DNA from: Pseudomonas berkeleyensis
GTDB taxonomy: Bacteria > Pseudomonadota > Gammaproteobacteria > Pseudomonadales > Pseudomonadaceae
Length of the DNA: 64,000 bases
Direction of reading: 5' to 3'
NCBI RefSeq assembly: GCF_014109765.1
Contig: NZ_CP059139.1
Location: 2,670,001-2,734,000 of the forward strand
The notes under the pieces are model-generated. The model searched no databases and was not told the origin of the DNA. It saw only the letters and a program-made list of their open reading frames with translations. Below are positions 10,243-19,464 of the stretch, in pieces. A program made the translations under genes and the position numbers. Every line of letters starts with the position of its first letter. The stretch's first letter is position 1.

Positions 10243-12089
10243 CGAGCGTTCTCCGTGGGCTTCAGCCACCAGGTGCGCAGGCCCAGCGTATAGGGCGGCG
10301 TGGTGACGAAGGCGAACCGATTGCGGTAGGCCAGGCGGTGATAATTGATGTACCAGTTGGGGATGCTGTAATGCTGCCAGAGCAGGACACGATCCAGCGC
10401 GCGGGTGGCAGCGACCTGTTCGTCACGGGTCTGCGCCGAGAGCAGCTTGTCGATCATCTCGTCGACCACCGGATTGGCCACACCGGCATAGTTGCGTCCG
10501 CCCCTGATGCCCACCTGGCTGGAATGGAAATACATCGATTGTTCCAGTCCGGGGCTAAGGGTTTGCGGCAAGGTGAGCAGAATCATGTCGTAGTCGAATT
10601 GGTCGAGGCGTTGCTTGTACTGGGCGCGATCCACGGTGCGCAGGTTGGCGCGAATGCCGATGCTGGCCAAGCTGGCGGTATAGGGTTGGAGGATGCGTTC
10701 GAGGCTGGGGTTGACCAGCATGATCTCGAACTCGAAGCGCTCACCACGGGCGTTGCGCAGTTGCTGGCCAGTGGGTTTCCAGCCGGCGTCGGCCAATAGA
10801 CCGAGGGCGCGGCGCATGGTTTCCCGTGGTACACCACGACCGTCGGTTACCGGTTGTGTCGGCGGCTCGCTGAACAGGCGCTTCGGCAGCTTGTCACGGT
10901 GCGGCGAAAGCAGCAGCCATTCGGCGCCTTCGGGCTTGCCGGTGGCGGAGAATTCGCTGTTGGGGTAGTAACTGGCGGCGCGCACGTAGGCATTGTTGAA
11001 CAGCGTGCGGTTGGTCCACTCGAAGTCGAACATCAGGCCAAGCGCTTCGCGTACCCTGCGATCGCTGAACAGCGTGCGACGGGTGTTCATGAACAGCGCC
11101 TGGGTCTGGGTCGGGATCTGGTGGGGGATTTCCGCGCGGATCACCTCGCCACGGGTGATGGCTGGAAAGCGATAACCGTTGGCCCAGTTCTTCGCCTGGT
11201 TCTCGATATACAGATCGAATTCACCCGCCTTGAATGCTTCGAAGGCGACGTGGTTGTCGCGGTAGAACTCCGCCTCGACGCGATCGAAGTTGTACTTGCC
11301 ACGGTTGACCGGCAGATCCTTGCCCCACCAATCCTTCACACGCTCGAAAACCAGGCGCCGGCCCGGTACGACCTGCACGATGCGGTAAGGGCCGCTGCCC
11401 AGCGGCGCTTCGAACGTGGTGGCCTTGAAGTCACGATCCTTCCAGTAGTGCTGCGGCAGTACCGGCAGTTCGCCCAGGCGCAGGATCAGCAACGGGTTAC
11501 CTGCACGCTTGAGAACGAAGCGGATGCGGTGGCGATTGAGGATGTCGACGCGCTTCACTTCCTGCAGGTTGGTGCGGTACTGCGGATGGCCTTCGTTGCG
11601 CAGCAGGCGATAGGAGAAAGCCACGTCGTACGCGGTGATCGGTTTGCCGTCGTGAAAGCGGGCTTCAGGACGCAGGTTGAACACGACCCAACTGCGATCC
11701 TCGCTGTACTCCACGCTGCGGGCGATCAGGCCATAGCTGGAGGCCGGTTCGTCACCCGAGGGGTCGTAGGCCCCCGTGCCGACCATCAACGGTTCGTTCA
11801 GCTCATTGACGCCATATTGCAGGAAGTGCGCCGTGGAGATCGGGCTACTGCCCTTGAAGGTATAAGGGTTGAGCGTATCGAACGTACCGGCGGCCATGAT
11901 ACGCAACGTGCCACCTTTGGGCGCATCGGGGTTGACCCAGTCGAAGTGACTGAAGCTGGCGGGGTACTTGAGTGTCCCGAACTGGGCGTAGCCGTGGCTC
12001 TCGCTAATGGTCGCAGAGGCGGGAAAGCTCAAGGCCAGGCTGAGGAACAGCAGGAGGAGGGGACGCATCGGGCGTGAGATCCGATCCAT
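10239..12089 (-). CDS. Periplasmic oligopeptide-binding protein of the Yej/Npp transporter (first copy)
   Basis: A 616-residue SBP_bac_5 protein, first gene of the five-gene importer operon and nppA1 by position. A signal peptide (MRPLLLLFLSLALSFPASA) is followed by [35 protein letters not shown] and APLGSGPYRI, which are shared with the downstream paralogue. Length is normal for YejA-like proteins. Two starts are possible: ATG 12089, or ATG 12068, which gives the more typical signal peptide; neither has a strong SD. Two binding proteins feeding one permease pair suggests a broadened ligand range, which is inference. Confidence 0.92.
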   Translation of the reverse strand: MDRISRPMRPLLLLFLSLALSFPASATISESHGYAQFGTLKYPASFSHFDWVNPDAPKGGTLRIMAAGTFDTLNPYTFKGSSPISTAHFLQYGVNELNEPLMVGTGAYDPSGDEPASSYGLIARSVEYSEDRSWVVFNLRPEARFHDGKPITAYDVAFSYRLLRNEGHPQYRTNLQEVKRVDILNRHRIRFVLKRAGNPLLILRLGELPVLPQHYWKDRDFKATTFEAPLGSGPYRIVQVVPGRRLVFERVKDWWGKDLPVNRGKYNFDRVEAEFYRDNHVAFEAFKAGEFDLYIENQAKNWANGYRFPAITRGEVIRAEIPHQIPTQTQALFMNTRRTLFSDRRVREALGLMFDFEWTNRTLFNNAYVRAASYYPNSEFSATGKPEGAEWLLLSPHRDKLPKRLFSEPPTQPVTDGRGVPRETMRRALGLLADAGWKPTGQQLRNARGERFEFEIMLVNPSLERILQPYTASLASIGIRANLRTVDRAQYKQRLDQFDYDMILLTLPQTLSPGLEQSMYFHSSQVGIRGGRNYAGVANPVVDEMIDKLLSAQTRDEQVAATRALDRVLLWQHYSIPNWYINYHRLAYRNRFAFVTTPPYTLGLRTWWLKPTENAR

Positions 12090-12282
12090 GGCGGCTTTTG
12101 GGCTTCTGGGTCGGTACAGTAACAGCTTGTATCGGCAGGAAAAAGAGCGCGACAGCAGGTGCCGGGTAACGGCTACTCGATAGGTATCTGCGCGGAATGC
12201 TTCGAGGACACGCCAATACAGCGATCTCGTTCTGAAAACGTCGCCAGGGCGAGGTTTTTCAGGACATGTCGTGCAGTGCTGA

Positions 12283-13857
12283 TCAGGGCAGATAGAGGGT
12301 CAACATCTGACCAGGCCGCAGGGTGCTGCTGCGCGGGTTCCAGGCCTGCAGGTTCTTGAGGTCGATCTTGAAGCGTTTGGCGATGACGTAGAAGGAATCG
12401 CCCTGCTGCACGCGATAGTAAGTGGCTTTATCGCGAGAATCGCTCTTGCTGCGCGCAGTGCTGGCGACCCGAGCGCCGCTATCGGCGGCCGCCAGATTGA
12501 GAACCTGGCCGACTTTCAACTGATTGCCTTGCAGCTTGTTCCAGCGCTGCAGGTCATGCACGGCGACCTGGTGGGCGCGGGCGATCTGCCACAGATTGTC
12601 GCCGTTCTTCACCTGGTAGGTACGGCTGGCTGCCACTTGTGCGGTGCTGTGCTGCTGATACAGCGGCTCGCTGGGCGACACGCCAGGTTTGGCGGGAATG
12701 GTCAGCACCTGGCCAATGCTCAGGTTGTTGCCACTCAGGCGATTGACATCCTTGAGCATGTTGACCGACAGGTGGTGACGGTTGGCGATGGCGTGCAGGC
12801 TGTCGCCGGAGCGTACGGTATAGCTTTGCCAGTCGACCATTTCCTGCGGTTTCATCAGGGCCAGACTGGCGCTGAGCATCTCGGCTTTTTCGGTCGGTAC
12901 CAGCAGGTGCTGCGGCCCGTCGAGGGTTATGCCGCGCTTGTAGGCAGGGTTGAGTTGGCGCAGCTCTTCTTCATCGAGGTCGGCCAGTTGGGCGACCCGG
13001 GACAGATCCATGTGCTGCTTGATGGCGATCTGCTCGAAGTAGGGTTCGTTGGCAATCGGCGACAGCGTCACGCCATAGGCTTCGGGCGTCAGGATCACCT
13101 GAGACAGGGCGAGCAGCTTGGGTACGTAGTCCTCGGTTTCCTTGGGCAGCGACAGGTTCCAGTAGTCGCTGGGCAGGCCGAGCTTCTCGTTGCGTTCGAT
13201 GGCGCGGCTGATGCGGCCTTCGCCGGCATTGTAGGCTGCCAGGGCGAGCAGCCAGTCACCGTTGAACATTTCATGCAGGCGGCTGAGGTAGTTGAGCGCG
13301 GCTTGAGTCGATGCGGTGACGTCGCGGCGGCCGTCGTACCAATTGGTCTGGCGCAGGTTGTAGTGGCGACCGGTCGAAGGAATGAACTGCCAGAGGCCGA
13401 CGGCATGGGCGGAAGAATAGGCCTGCGGGTCGTAGGCGCTTTCGATCACCGGCAGCAGTGCCAGTTCCATTGGCATGTCACGCTCGGCCAGGCGCTCGAC
13501 GATATAGTGAATATAAGGTGCACTGCGCTCGCTGACGGTATCGACGTGCTTGGGATTGCTGGCGTACCAGAGGCGTACACGTTCGATGCGCGGGTTGATA
13601 CCGATTTCATCCTGCAGTTTGAAACCGTCGCGCAAGCGTTCCCAGATATCGTTGTATTCGCGTGGTTTGACGTCGCTGCTCAGCCACTCCGGTTCACGTT
13701 CCAGGCCAACGGCACGGGAGGTGTCGGTTGCGCGATTCGGGGTCTCGCTGGGCAGGCTCTGGCAGCCGGCCAGGGTCACGCAACACATCACCGCGAGCGC
13801 TCGAGCGCTGCGCACCAATGCCTTGATATTCAATGGCTTGCGTGATGATGAAGGCAT
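12283..13857 (-). CDS. mltD: Membrane-bound lytic murein transglycosylase D
   Basis: A 524-residue outer-membrane lipoprotein that cleaves peptidoglycan glycan strands to form 1,6-anhydromuramyl ends. The lipobox is LAGC with Cys32. The SLT domain spans about residues 115-250, with catalytic Glu139 in LLPVIESAYDP and GLWQFIPSTGR. Three LysM peptidoglycan-binding repeats follow at about 346-388, 414-455 and 481-522. The first of these is separated from the second by a short linker. It lies downstream of gloB on the same strand with a 110-nt gap, the order seen in other pseudomonads. Confidence 0.95.
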   Translation of the reverse strand: MPSSSRKPLNIKALVRSARALAVMCCVTLAGCQSLPSETPNRATDTSRAVGLEREPEWLSSDVKPREYNDIWERLRDGFKLQDEIGINPRIERVRLWYASNPKHVDTVSERSAPYIHYIVERLAERDMPMELALLPVIESAYDPQAYSSAHAVGLWQFIPSTGRHYNLRQTNWYDGRRDVTASTQAALNYLSRLHEMFNGDWLLALAAYNAGEGRISRAIERNEKLGLPSDYWNLSLPKETEDYVPKLLALSQVILTPEAYGVTLSPIANEPYFEQIAIKQHMDLSRVAQLADLDEEELRQLNPAYKRGITLDGPQHLLVPTEKAEMLSASLALMKPQEMVDWQSYTVRSGDSLHAIANRHHLSVNMLKDVNRLSGNNLSIGQVLTIPAKPGVSPSEPLYQQHSTAQVAASRTYQVKNGDNLWQIARAHQVAVHDLQRWNKLQGNQLKVGQVLNLAAADSGARVASTARSKSDSRDKATYYRVQQGDSFYVIAKRFKIDLKNLQAWNPRSSTLRPGQMLTLYLP

Positions 13858-13954
13858 TGGGTGAGGTGTATGTCCCGGCGAAAAGGTCGGGCGATTCTAG
13901 GAATCGGGTCAAGGCTGGTCAAGTTTTCACCAGCCTTTTGCGAGCCTGTCGACC

Positions 13955-13973
13955 TTTTAGTCGACGACTAAAA
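13955..13973. repeat. Short palindrome at the gloB stop codon
   Basis: TTTTAGT and ACTAAAA flank CGACG, so the gloB stop codon lies inside a 19-bp palindrome. It could be a weak terminator or simply a stop-overlapping hairpin; there is no strong GC stem, so I do not call it a terminator. Confidence 0.4.
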
Positions 13974-14741
13974 TGTGTCCTTCCATGAACGCAAGCTAGC
14001 GAATACGGCGCTCGGTTCGCTTGACTGCCGGTCGTCGCGTCGTTTGGTCGCAGCGATGATCGTCGGCTCCTCGGCACGTAGAAACGGATTGGTGGCCAGT
14101 TCCAGTTCGATGTTCGACGGCAGGCTGATACGGCCTTCGTCACGCCAGCGGCTCACTTCGGCCAGACGCTCGTTCAGGCGCGCATTGTCCGGCTCCACGG
14201 CGTGGGCAAAGCGCAGATTGCTCAGCGTGTACTCGTGGGTGCAGTACACCAGCGTTTCACCGGGCAGAGCAGCCAGGCGGCTCAGGGATTGATGCATTTG
14301 TTGCGGTGTGCCTTCGAACAGGCGACCACAGCCGCCTGCGAACAAGGTGTCGCCACAGAACAGCAGGTTCTGTTCTGCATGGTAGTAGGCGATATGGCCG
14401 AGGGTGTGGCCAGGGACGGCCATGACCTTGAAGCGCAGGCCGAGCACGTCGATCTCGTCGTTGTCGTTCAGGTCGATATCGCGCGCCGGGATCTTTTCTG
14501 CCGCTGGGCCGGCGACACGCGCATGGGTGGCATTCTTCAACTTCTCGACACCGCCGACATGATCGAAGTGATGATGGGTGATCAGGATGTCGCTGAGTTG
14601 CCAATCAGGATGGGCCTCCAGCCAGGCCATAACCGGCGCGGCATCACCGGGGTCGACCACGGCGCAGCGTTTGCTGCGCGGCTCCTGCAGCAGCCAGATA
14701 TAGTTGTCATTGAAGGCGGGCAGCGCGTCGATCTGAATCAT
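13968..14741 (-). CDS. gloB: Hydroxyacylglutathione hydrolase (glyoxalase II)
   Basis: A 257-residue metallo-beta-lactamase-fold enzyme that hydrolyses S-D-lactoylglutathione to D-lactate and glutathione in methylglyoxal detoxification. The binuclear metal motif THHHFDH has His56, His58, Asp60 and His61. [12 protein letters not shown] and [16 protein letters not shown] carry further metal ligands, and [13 protein letters not shown] is the substrate region. It is divergent from the methyltransferase gene at 14814, with a shared 72-nt promoter gap. The pairing gloB / methyltransferase / rnhA / dnaQ is conserved across gammaproteobacteria. Confidence 0.95.
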   Translation of the reverse strand: MIQIDALPAFNDNYIWLLQEPRSKRCAVVDPGDAAPVMAWLEAHPDWQLSDILITHHHFDHVGGVEKLKNATHARVAGPAAEKIPARDIDLNDNDEIDVLGLRFKVMAVPGHTLGHIAYYHAEQNLLFCGDTLFAGGCGRLFEGTPQQMHQSLSRLAALPGETLVYCTHEYTLSNLRFAHAVEPDNARLNERLAEVSRWRDEGRISLPSNIELELATNPFLRAEEPTIIAATKRRDDRQSSEPSAVFASLRSWKDTF

Positions 14742-14813
14742 TGCGGGTCGCTAAGCTGGTCATAAAGGTGCATCTTAGGCACGACATGCAGAAACTGTCA
14801 TGCGGAGGCAGCG

Positions 14814-15572
14814 ATGACTGATCAGGCATTCGCCCAGGCCGACCCTGAGTGGCTCAAACTCATTGGCGAGGCGCGAGACTGGCTTGCCGGCCCCCTCGGC
14901 CAACTGTTGCTGGAAGAGGAGCGACGCCTGCTGGAAGAGGAACTGGCGCGCTTTTTCGGGGGTTATCTGGTGAGCTATGGGCCCGGTGCCGAGGGGCCGC
15001 CCAAGGCCGGCCAAATCCAGCACAACGTGCGTCTCGGTGCGCCCATGCCAGGCGTGCAGATCGTCTGCGAGGAGCAATCCTGGCCGCTGGGCGAGCATGC
15101 GGCGGATCTGGTGGTGTTGCAGCACGGCCTGGACTTCAGCCTGTCGCCTCACGGCCTGCTGCGTGAAGCCGCTCGCAGCGTCAGGCCTGGAGGGCATCTG
15201 CTGATTCTGGGTATCCATCCCTGGAGTGCCTGGGGAGCACGTAGTTTGTTTGCCCGGGATGGCCTTGCCAAGGCTCGCTGTATTGCCCCGAACCGGGTCG
15301 GTGACTGGTTGACGTTGCTGGGCTTTGCGTTGGAGAAACGCCGGTTCGGGTGCTATCGTCCGCCGCTCGCTTCGCTGGCCTGGCAAATGCGCCTGCGGCG
15401 AATGGAAAGCTGGGGCGATGCCTGGCAGTTGCCGGGAGCCGGTTTCTACCTGTTGGTGGCACGCAAACTGGTGGTCGGGCTGCGCCCGTTGCGGCAGTCG
15501 CGCCGCGAGCCAATGGGCAAGCTGCTGCCGATGCCCGTGGCGAAGATCAGCCGGCGCGATCTCGACAACTGA
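14814..15572 (+). CDS. Class I SAM-dependent methyltransferase, substrate unknown
   Basis: A 252-residue methyltransferase of the Methyltransf_11 type. The region ADLVVLQHGLDF matches motif II and VRPGGHLLILGIHPWSAWG the post-motif II strand-turn of class I enzymes. The N-terminal third is less typical and the glycine-rich SAM motif is weak, with the start of the Rossmann fold around RLGAPMPGVQIVCEE. A GGAGG SD lies just upstream of ATG 14814. It is encoded between gloB and rnhA as in many gammaproteobacteria, where the homologue is also uncharacterised. The substrate cannot be read from the sequence. Confidence 0.8.
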   Translation: MTDQAFAQADPEWLKLIGEARDWLAGPLGQLLLEEERRLLEEELARFFGGYLVSYGPGAEGPPKAGQIQHNVRLGAPMPGVQIVCEEQSWPLGEHAADLVVLQHGLDFSLSPHGLLREAARSVRPGGHLLILGIHPWSAWGARSLFARDGLAKARCIAPNRVGDWLTLLGFALEKRRFGCYRPPLASLAWQMRLRRMESWGDAWQLPGAGFYLLVARKLVVGLRPLRQSRREPMGKLLPMPVAKISRRDLDN

Positions 15573-15613
15573 AGGCCATGCCCCGGCCAATCAATTCTGT
15601 ACTGAGCTTATGA

Positions 15614-16066
15614 ATGTCTGAAACCGATGATGTCGTGATCTACACCGATGGCGCCTGCAAGGGCAATCCTGGCCCCGGCGGCTGGGGGGCGTTGCTGGTG
15701 TACAAAGGGGTGGAAAAGGAGCTGTGGGGCGGTGACCCGAATACCACCAACAACCGAATGGAGTTGATGGCGGCGATTGCCGGCCTGATCGCCCTGACCA
15801 GGCCCTGCACGGTCAAGTTGGTGACCGACTCGCAGTACGTGATGAAGGGCATCCAGGAATGGCTGCCGAACTGGAAGAAGCGCGGCTGGAAAACGGCCTC
15901 GAAAGAACCGGTGAAGAATGCCGACCTCTGGCAGAAGCTGGACGAGGAAGTGAATCGTCACCAGGTGAGTTGGCAGTGGGTGCGTGGTCACACTGGCCAC
16001 CCCGGCAACGAACGAGCTGACCAGTTGGCCAATCGCGGCGTCGACGAGGTGCGCTCGGCGCGCTGA
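15614..16066 (+). CDS. rnhA: Ribonuclease HI
   Basis: A 150-residue type 1 RNase H that cuts the RNA strand of RNA-DNA hybrids (R-loops, primer remnants). All four metal-binding carboxylates are visible: Asp12 in [16 protein letters not shown], Glu50 in NNRMELMAA, Asp72 in TDSQYV and Asp136 in NERADQLAN, plus His126 in [10 protein letters not shown]. Start ATG 15614 lies 41 nt after the methyltransferase stop. It is followed by dnaQ on the same strand, the classical rnhA-dnaQ pair, although in E. coli these two are divergent. Confidence 0.97.
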   Translation: MSETDDVVIYTDGACKGNPGPGGWGALLVYKGVEKELWGGDPNTTNNRMELMAAIAGLIALTRPCTVKLVTDSQYVMKGIQEWLPNWKKRGWKTASKEPVKNADLWQKLDEEVNRHQVSWQWVRGHTGHPGNERADQLANRGVDEVRSAR

Positions 16067-16138
16067 ACGCTGACCACCACCTGAGTTAAGATGCCGCACT
16101 GAACGTGCGACAACCTAGATAGATGAGAGAGGCAAGGC

Positions 16139-16897
16139 GTGACCACCGATAACACCGTCAAACGCTATGTGGTGCTGGATACCGAAACCACGGGTATGCC
16201 GGTCACCGACGGGCACCGCATCATCGAGATCGGTTGTGTCGAATTGCTGGGGCGCCGGCTGACCGGGCGTCATTTCCACGTCTACCTCAACCCCGATCGC
16301 GAGATCGATGAAGGCGCCATCGCGGTTCACGGCATCACCAACGAGTACGTAGCCGACAAGCCGCGATTCAAGGAAGTCGCTGATGAGTTCTACGAATTCA
16401 TCAAGGGCGCACAACTGATCATCCACAACGCGGCGTTCGACGTTGGCTTCATCAACAACGAGTTCGCCTTGCTGGGGCAGAGCGAACGCTCCGATGTCAG
16501 TGACTACTGCTCGGTGCTCGACACCCTGATGATGGCGCGTGAGCGCCATCCGGGACAACGCAACAGCCTGGATGCGCTGTGCAAGCGCTATGGCGTCGAC
16601 AACTCCAACCGTGAACTGCACGGCGCCTTGCTCGACTCGGAGATTCTCGCCGACGTTTACCTGGCGATGACCGGTGGGCAAACCAATCTGTCTCTGGCTG
16701 GTGAAGGCTCCGACGGCGATGGCAGTGGGCGTCAGCAGGCCACGCCGATCCGCCGTCTGGACGCCTCGCGCCCACGCACGCGCGTCATTCGTGCCAGCGA
16801 CGATGAGCTCGCAGCGCATATGGCGCGTCTGGCCGTGATCGAGAAGTCCGCTGGCGGACCGTCGCTGTGGGCGCAGTTGGAAAAAGCGCCGGAATAA
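16139..16897 (+). CDS. dnaQ: DNA polymerase III epsilon subunit (3'-5' proofreading exonuclease)
   Basis: A 252-residue DEDDh exonuclease that proofreads for the replicative polymerase. Exo I is VLDTETTG with Asp14 and Glu16, Exo II is HNAAFDVGFINNE, and Exo III includes ELHGALLDSEILADVY. The C-terminal ~70 residues are variable and would contact the alpha subunit. The start is GTG 16139 with AGAGAGGCAAG just upstream; an ATG at 16123 is in another frame. Length is normal for the Pseudomonas protein. Confidence 0.96.
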   Translation: MTTDNTVKRYVVLDTETTGMPVTDGHRIIEIGCVELLGRRLTGRHFHVYLNPDREIDEGAIAVHGITNEYVADKPRFKEVADEFYEFIKGAQLIIHNAAFDVGFINNEFALLGQSERSDVSDYCSVLDTLMMARERHPGQRNSLDALCKRYGVDNSNRELHGALLDSEILADVYLAMTGGQTNLSLAGEGSDGDGSGRQQATPIRRLDASRPRTRVIRASDDELAAHMARLAVIEKSAGGPSLWAQLEKAPE

Positions 16898-16963
16898 CCG
16901 AACAGCGCAATTGCGACCTTTTGTTATAGCGTGATGCATGGGGGGTTCCGCCGCTGAAGGGGA

Positions 16964-17000
16964 GCCTCTAACCTGAGGCGATGGGCAGGCCAAGCCTGCC
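16964..17000 (+). promoter_or_regulatory. Tandem hairpins in the ldcA leader
   Basis: Two short hairpins lie directly before the ldcA ribosome site: GCCTC/GAGGC (16964-16968 with 16975-16979) and a perfect 7-bp stem GGCAGGC/GCCTGCC (16984-16990 with 16994-17000, loop CAA). The SD AGGAC follows within 10 nt. They could tune translation or stability; this is inference. Confidence 0.4.
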
Positions 17001-17018
17001 AGCCTTCAGGACGTCACA

Positions 17019-19262
17019 ATGTATAAAGACCTCAAGTTTCCCGTCCTAATCGTGCACCGCGACATCAAGGCCGATACCGTGGCCGGTGATCGCGTGCGTG
17101 CCATCGCTCAGGAGCTTACCCAGGACGGCTTCAGCATTCTGCCCACGGCCAGTGCGGCAGAAGGGCGTATCGTCGCTTCCACTCATCACGGCCTGGCCTG
17201 CATCCTGGTGGCCGCCGAGGGGGCGGGCGAGAACAGTCGTCTGCTGCAGGACATGGTCGAGCTGATCCGCGTAGCGCGGGTGCGGGCGCCGCAACTGCCG
17301 ATCTTCGCACTCGGCGAGCAGGTGACCATCGAGAACGCGCCGGCCGAGGCCATGGCCGATCTCAATCAGTTGCGCGGCATCCTTTATCTTTACGAGGACA
17401 CCGTCTCCTTCCTCGCCCGGCAGGTGGCGCGTGCGGCGCATAACTACCTGGAAGGCCTGCTGCCGCCATTTTTCAAGGCGCTGGTGCAGCACACCGCGCA
17501 GTCCAACTATTCCTGGCACACGCCTGGTCACGGTGGTGGTGTGGCCTACCGCAAGAGCCCGGTAGGCCAGGCCTTCCACCAGTTCTTCGGCGAGAACACC
17601 CTGCGTTCCGACCTGTCGGTGTCGGTGCCGGAGTTGGGCTCGCTGCTCGATCACACCGGGCCATTGGCCGAGGCCGAGGCGCGTGCGGCGCGCAACTTCG
17701 GCGCCGACCACACCTTCTTCGTGATCAACGGCACTTCGACCGCGAACAAGATCGTCTGGCATTCGATGGTCGGGCGTGATGATCTGGTGCTGGTGGATCG
17801 CAACTGCCACAAGTCGATCCTGCACTCGATCATCATGACCGGCGCGATTCCGCTGTACCTGTGCCCCGAGCGCAACGAGCTGGGCATCATCGGGCCGATT
17901 CCGCTTTCTGAGTTCAGCAGGGAGTCGATCCAGGCCAAGATCGACGCCAGCCCGCTGGCCCGCGGTCGTGCGCCCAAGGTCAAACTGGCGGTGGTGACCA
18001 ACTCCACCTATGACGGGCTGTGCTACAACGCCGAGATGGTCAAGCAGGCATTGGGCGATTCGGTCGAGGTGCTGCACTTCGACGAAGCCTGGTACGCCTA
18101 CGCGGCGTTCCACGAGTTCTATGCCGGCCGCTACGGCATGGGCACCCAGTGCGACGCGCATTCGCCGTTGGTGTTCACCACGCATTCCACGCACAAGCTG
18201 CTGGCGGCCTTCAGTCAGGCCTCGATGATTCACGTGCAGGATGGTGGGCAACGCCAGCTGGATCGTGACCGTTTCAATGAAGCCTTCATGATGCACATCT
18301 CCACCTCGCCGCAGTACGGCATCATCGCCTCGCTGGATGTGGCCTCGGCGATGATGGAAGGGCCGGCAGGGCGCTCGCTGATTCAGGAAACCTTCGACGA
18401 GGCGCTGAGCTTCCGTCGTGCGCTGGCCAACGTACGGCGCAACCTGAATGCCGAGGATTGGTGGTTCAGCATCTGGCAGCCGAGCGCCGCCGATGGTGCC
18501 GACAGTTTGTCGACTGCTGACTGGCTGCTGCAGCCGGACGCCGACTGGCATGGTTTCGGCGAGGTGGCCAACGATTACGTGTTGCTCGATCCGATCAAGG
18601 TCACCCTGGTAATGCCTGGGCTCAATGCGGCTGGCAAGCTGGAGCAGCAGGGCATTCCCGCTGCGGTGGTCAGCAAGTTCCTCTGGGAACGTGGTCTGGT
18701 GGTAGAGAAAACAGGCCTGTATTCCTTCCTGGTGCTGTTCTCCATGGGCATCACCAAGGGCAAGTGGAGCACGCTGCTGACCGAGCTGCTGGAGTTCAAG
18801 CGCAGCTACGACGCCAACTTGCCGCTGATCGATGTGCTGCCCTCTATCGCCCACGCTGGCGCGTGGCGCTATCACGGTATGGGCCTGCGCGATCTGTGCG
18901 ATGCGCTGCATGGCTGTTATCGCGAGAACGCCACGGCCAAGGCGCTGAAGAGCATGTACACGGCGCTGCCCGAGCTGGCGATCAAACCTGCTGATGCCTA
19001 TGACCGCCTGGTACGTGGCGAGGTGGAGGCAGTCCCTATCGATCAGTTGCAGGGGCGTATCGCTGCGGTGATGCTGGTGCCTTACCCGCCGGGCATTCCG
19101 TTGATCATGCCGGGTGAGCGCTTCACCGCGGCGACGCGCTCGATTCTCGACTACCTGGCGTTCGCGCGTACCTTCGACCAGGCCTTCCCGGGTTTCGATA
19201 TCGACGTGCACGGTCTGCAAACCGAAGCGGGCGAGTACTGCGTGGATTGCCTGGTGGAGTGA
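17019..19262 (+). CDS. ldcA: Lysine/ornithine/arginine decarboxylase, LdcA type
   Basis: A 747-residue fold-type I PLP decarboxylase with three parts: an N-terminal wing domain (about 1-130), the PLP core, and a C-terminal domain. The Schiff-base lysine is Lys393 in THSTHKLLAAF, and HTPGHGGGVAYRKSP and FDEAWYAYAAFHEFY are family landmarks. By length and position next to dnaQ it matches P. aeruginosa PA1818 (LdcA), which decarboxylates lysine to cadaverine. Substrate specificity is inherited from that homologue and not proven here. A hairpin at 19273-19304 closes the gene. Confidence 0.88.
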   Translation: MYKDLKFPVLIVHRDIKADTVAGDRVRAIAQELTQDGFSILPTASAAEGRIVASTHHGLACILVAAEGAGENSRLLQDMVELIRVARVRAPQLPIFALGEQVTIENAPAEAMADLNQLRGILYLYEDTVSFLARQVARAAHNYLEGLLPPFFKALVQHTAQSNYSWHTPGHGGGVAYRKSPVGQAFHQFFGENTLRSDLSVSVPELGSLLDHTGPLAEAEARAARNFGADHTFFVINGTSTANKIVWHSMVGRDDLVLVDRNCHKSILHSIIMTGAIPLYLCPERNELGIIGPIPLSEFSRESIQAKIDASPLARGRAPKVKLAVVTNSTYDGLCYNAEMVKQALGDSVEVLHFDEAWYAYAAFHEFYAGRYGMGTQCDAHSPLVFTTHSTHKLLAAFSQASMIHVQDGGQRQLDRDRFNEAFMMHISTSPQYGIIASLDVASAMMEGPAGRSLIQETFDEALSFRRALANVRRNLNAEDWWFSIWQPSAADGADSLSTADWLLQPDADWHGFGEVANDYVLLDPIKVTLVMPGLNAAGKLEQQGIPAAVVSKFLWERGLVVEKTGLYSFLVLFSMGITKGKWSTLLTELLEFKRSYDANLPLIDVLPSIAHAGAWRYHGMGLRDLCDALHGCYRENATAKALKSMYTALPELAIKPADAYDRLVRGEVEAVPIDQLQGRIAAVMLVPYPPGIPLIMPGERFTAATRSILDYLAFARTFDQAFPGFDIDVHGLQTEAGEYCVDCLVE

Positions 19263-19272
19263 ATGAGCTGCG

Positions 19273-19304
19273 GATCTGTCGAGGAGCAAGAACCTCGACA
19301 GATC
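19273..19304 (+). terminator. Hairpin after ldcA, probable terminator
   Basis: Exact 12-bp arms (19273-19284 and 19293-19304, GATCTGTCGAGG and its complement) lie around an 8-nt loop, 10 nt after the ldcA stop. The following AATCTCTTATCTC is only moderately T-rich, so termination efficiency is uncertain. Confidence 0.6.
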
Positions 19305-19374
19305 AATCTCTTATCTCTGATATTCAAAGCAATTGATAACGTCCGGGGCGTGCCCTGCGTCACAGTGGCAAGCA

Positions 19375-19402
19375 TCGACTTTTATGGCGTGCTTGTTATA
19401 GT
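19375..19402 (+). promoter_or_regulatory. Possible promoter of the crotonase gene
   Basis: TATAGT at 19397-19402 is preceded by TCGACT at 19375-19380 with a 16-bp spacer, and an AT-rich leader follows. The -35 match is only four of six, so this is tentative. Confidence 0.4.
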
Positions 19403-19464
19403 TGCTCGGTTATTAATCACAAAATAATTATCGTGCTGCCAAGCCGCTGCTGAGGATGCCTGCC

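Noticed and set aside
12090..12282. Possible terminator or promoter between mltD and the first binding-protein gene
   Set aside because: Only an interrupted stem around CTGAAAA/TTTTCAG and no clear -35/-10 pair could be found.
17046..19289. Antisense frame of about 747 codons opposite ldcA
   Set aside because: Same GC artefact; the sequence is rich in Arg, His and Gln and has no recognisable domains.
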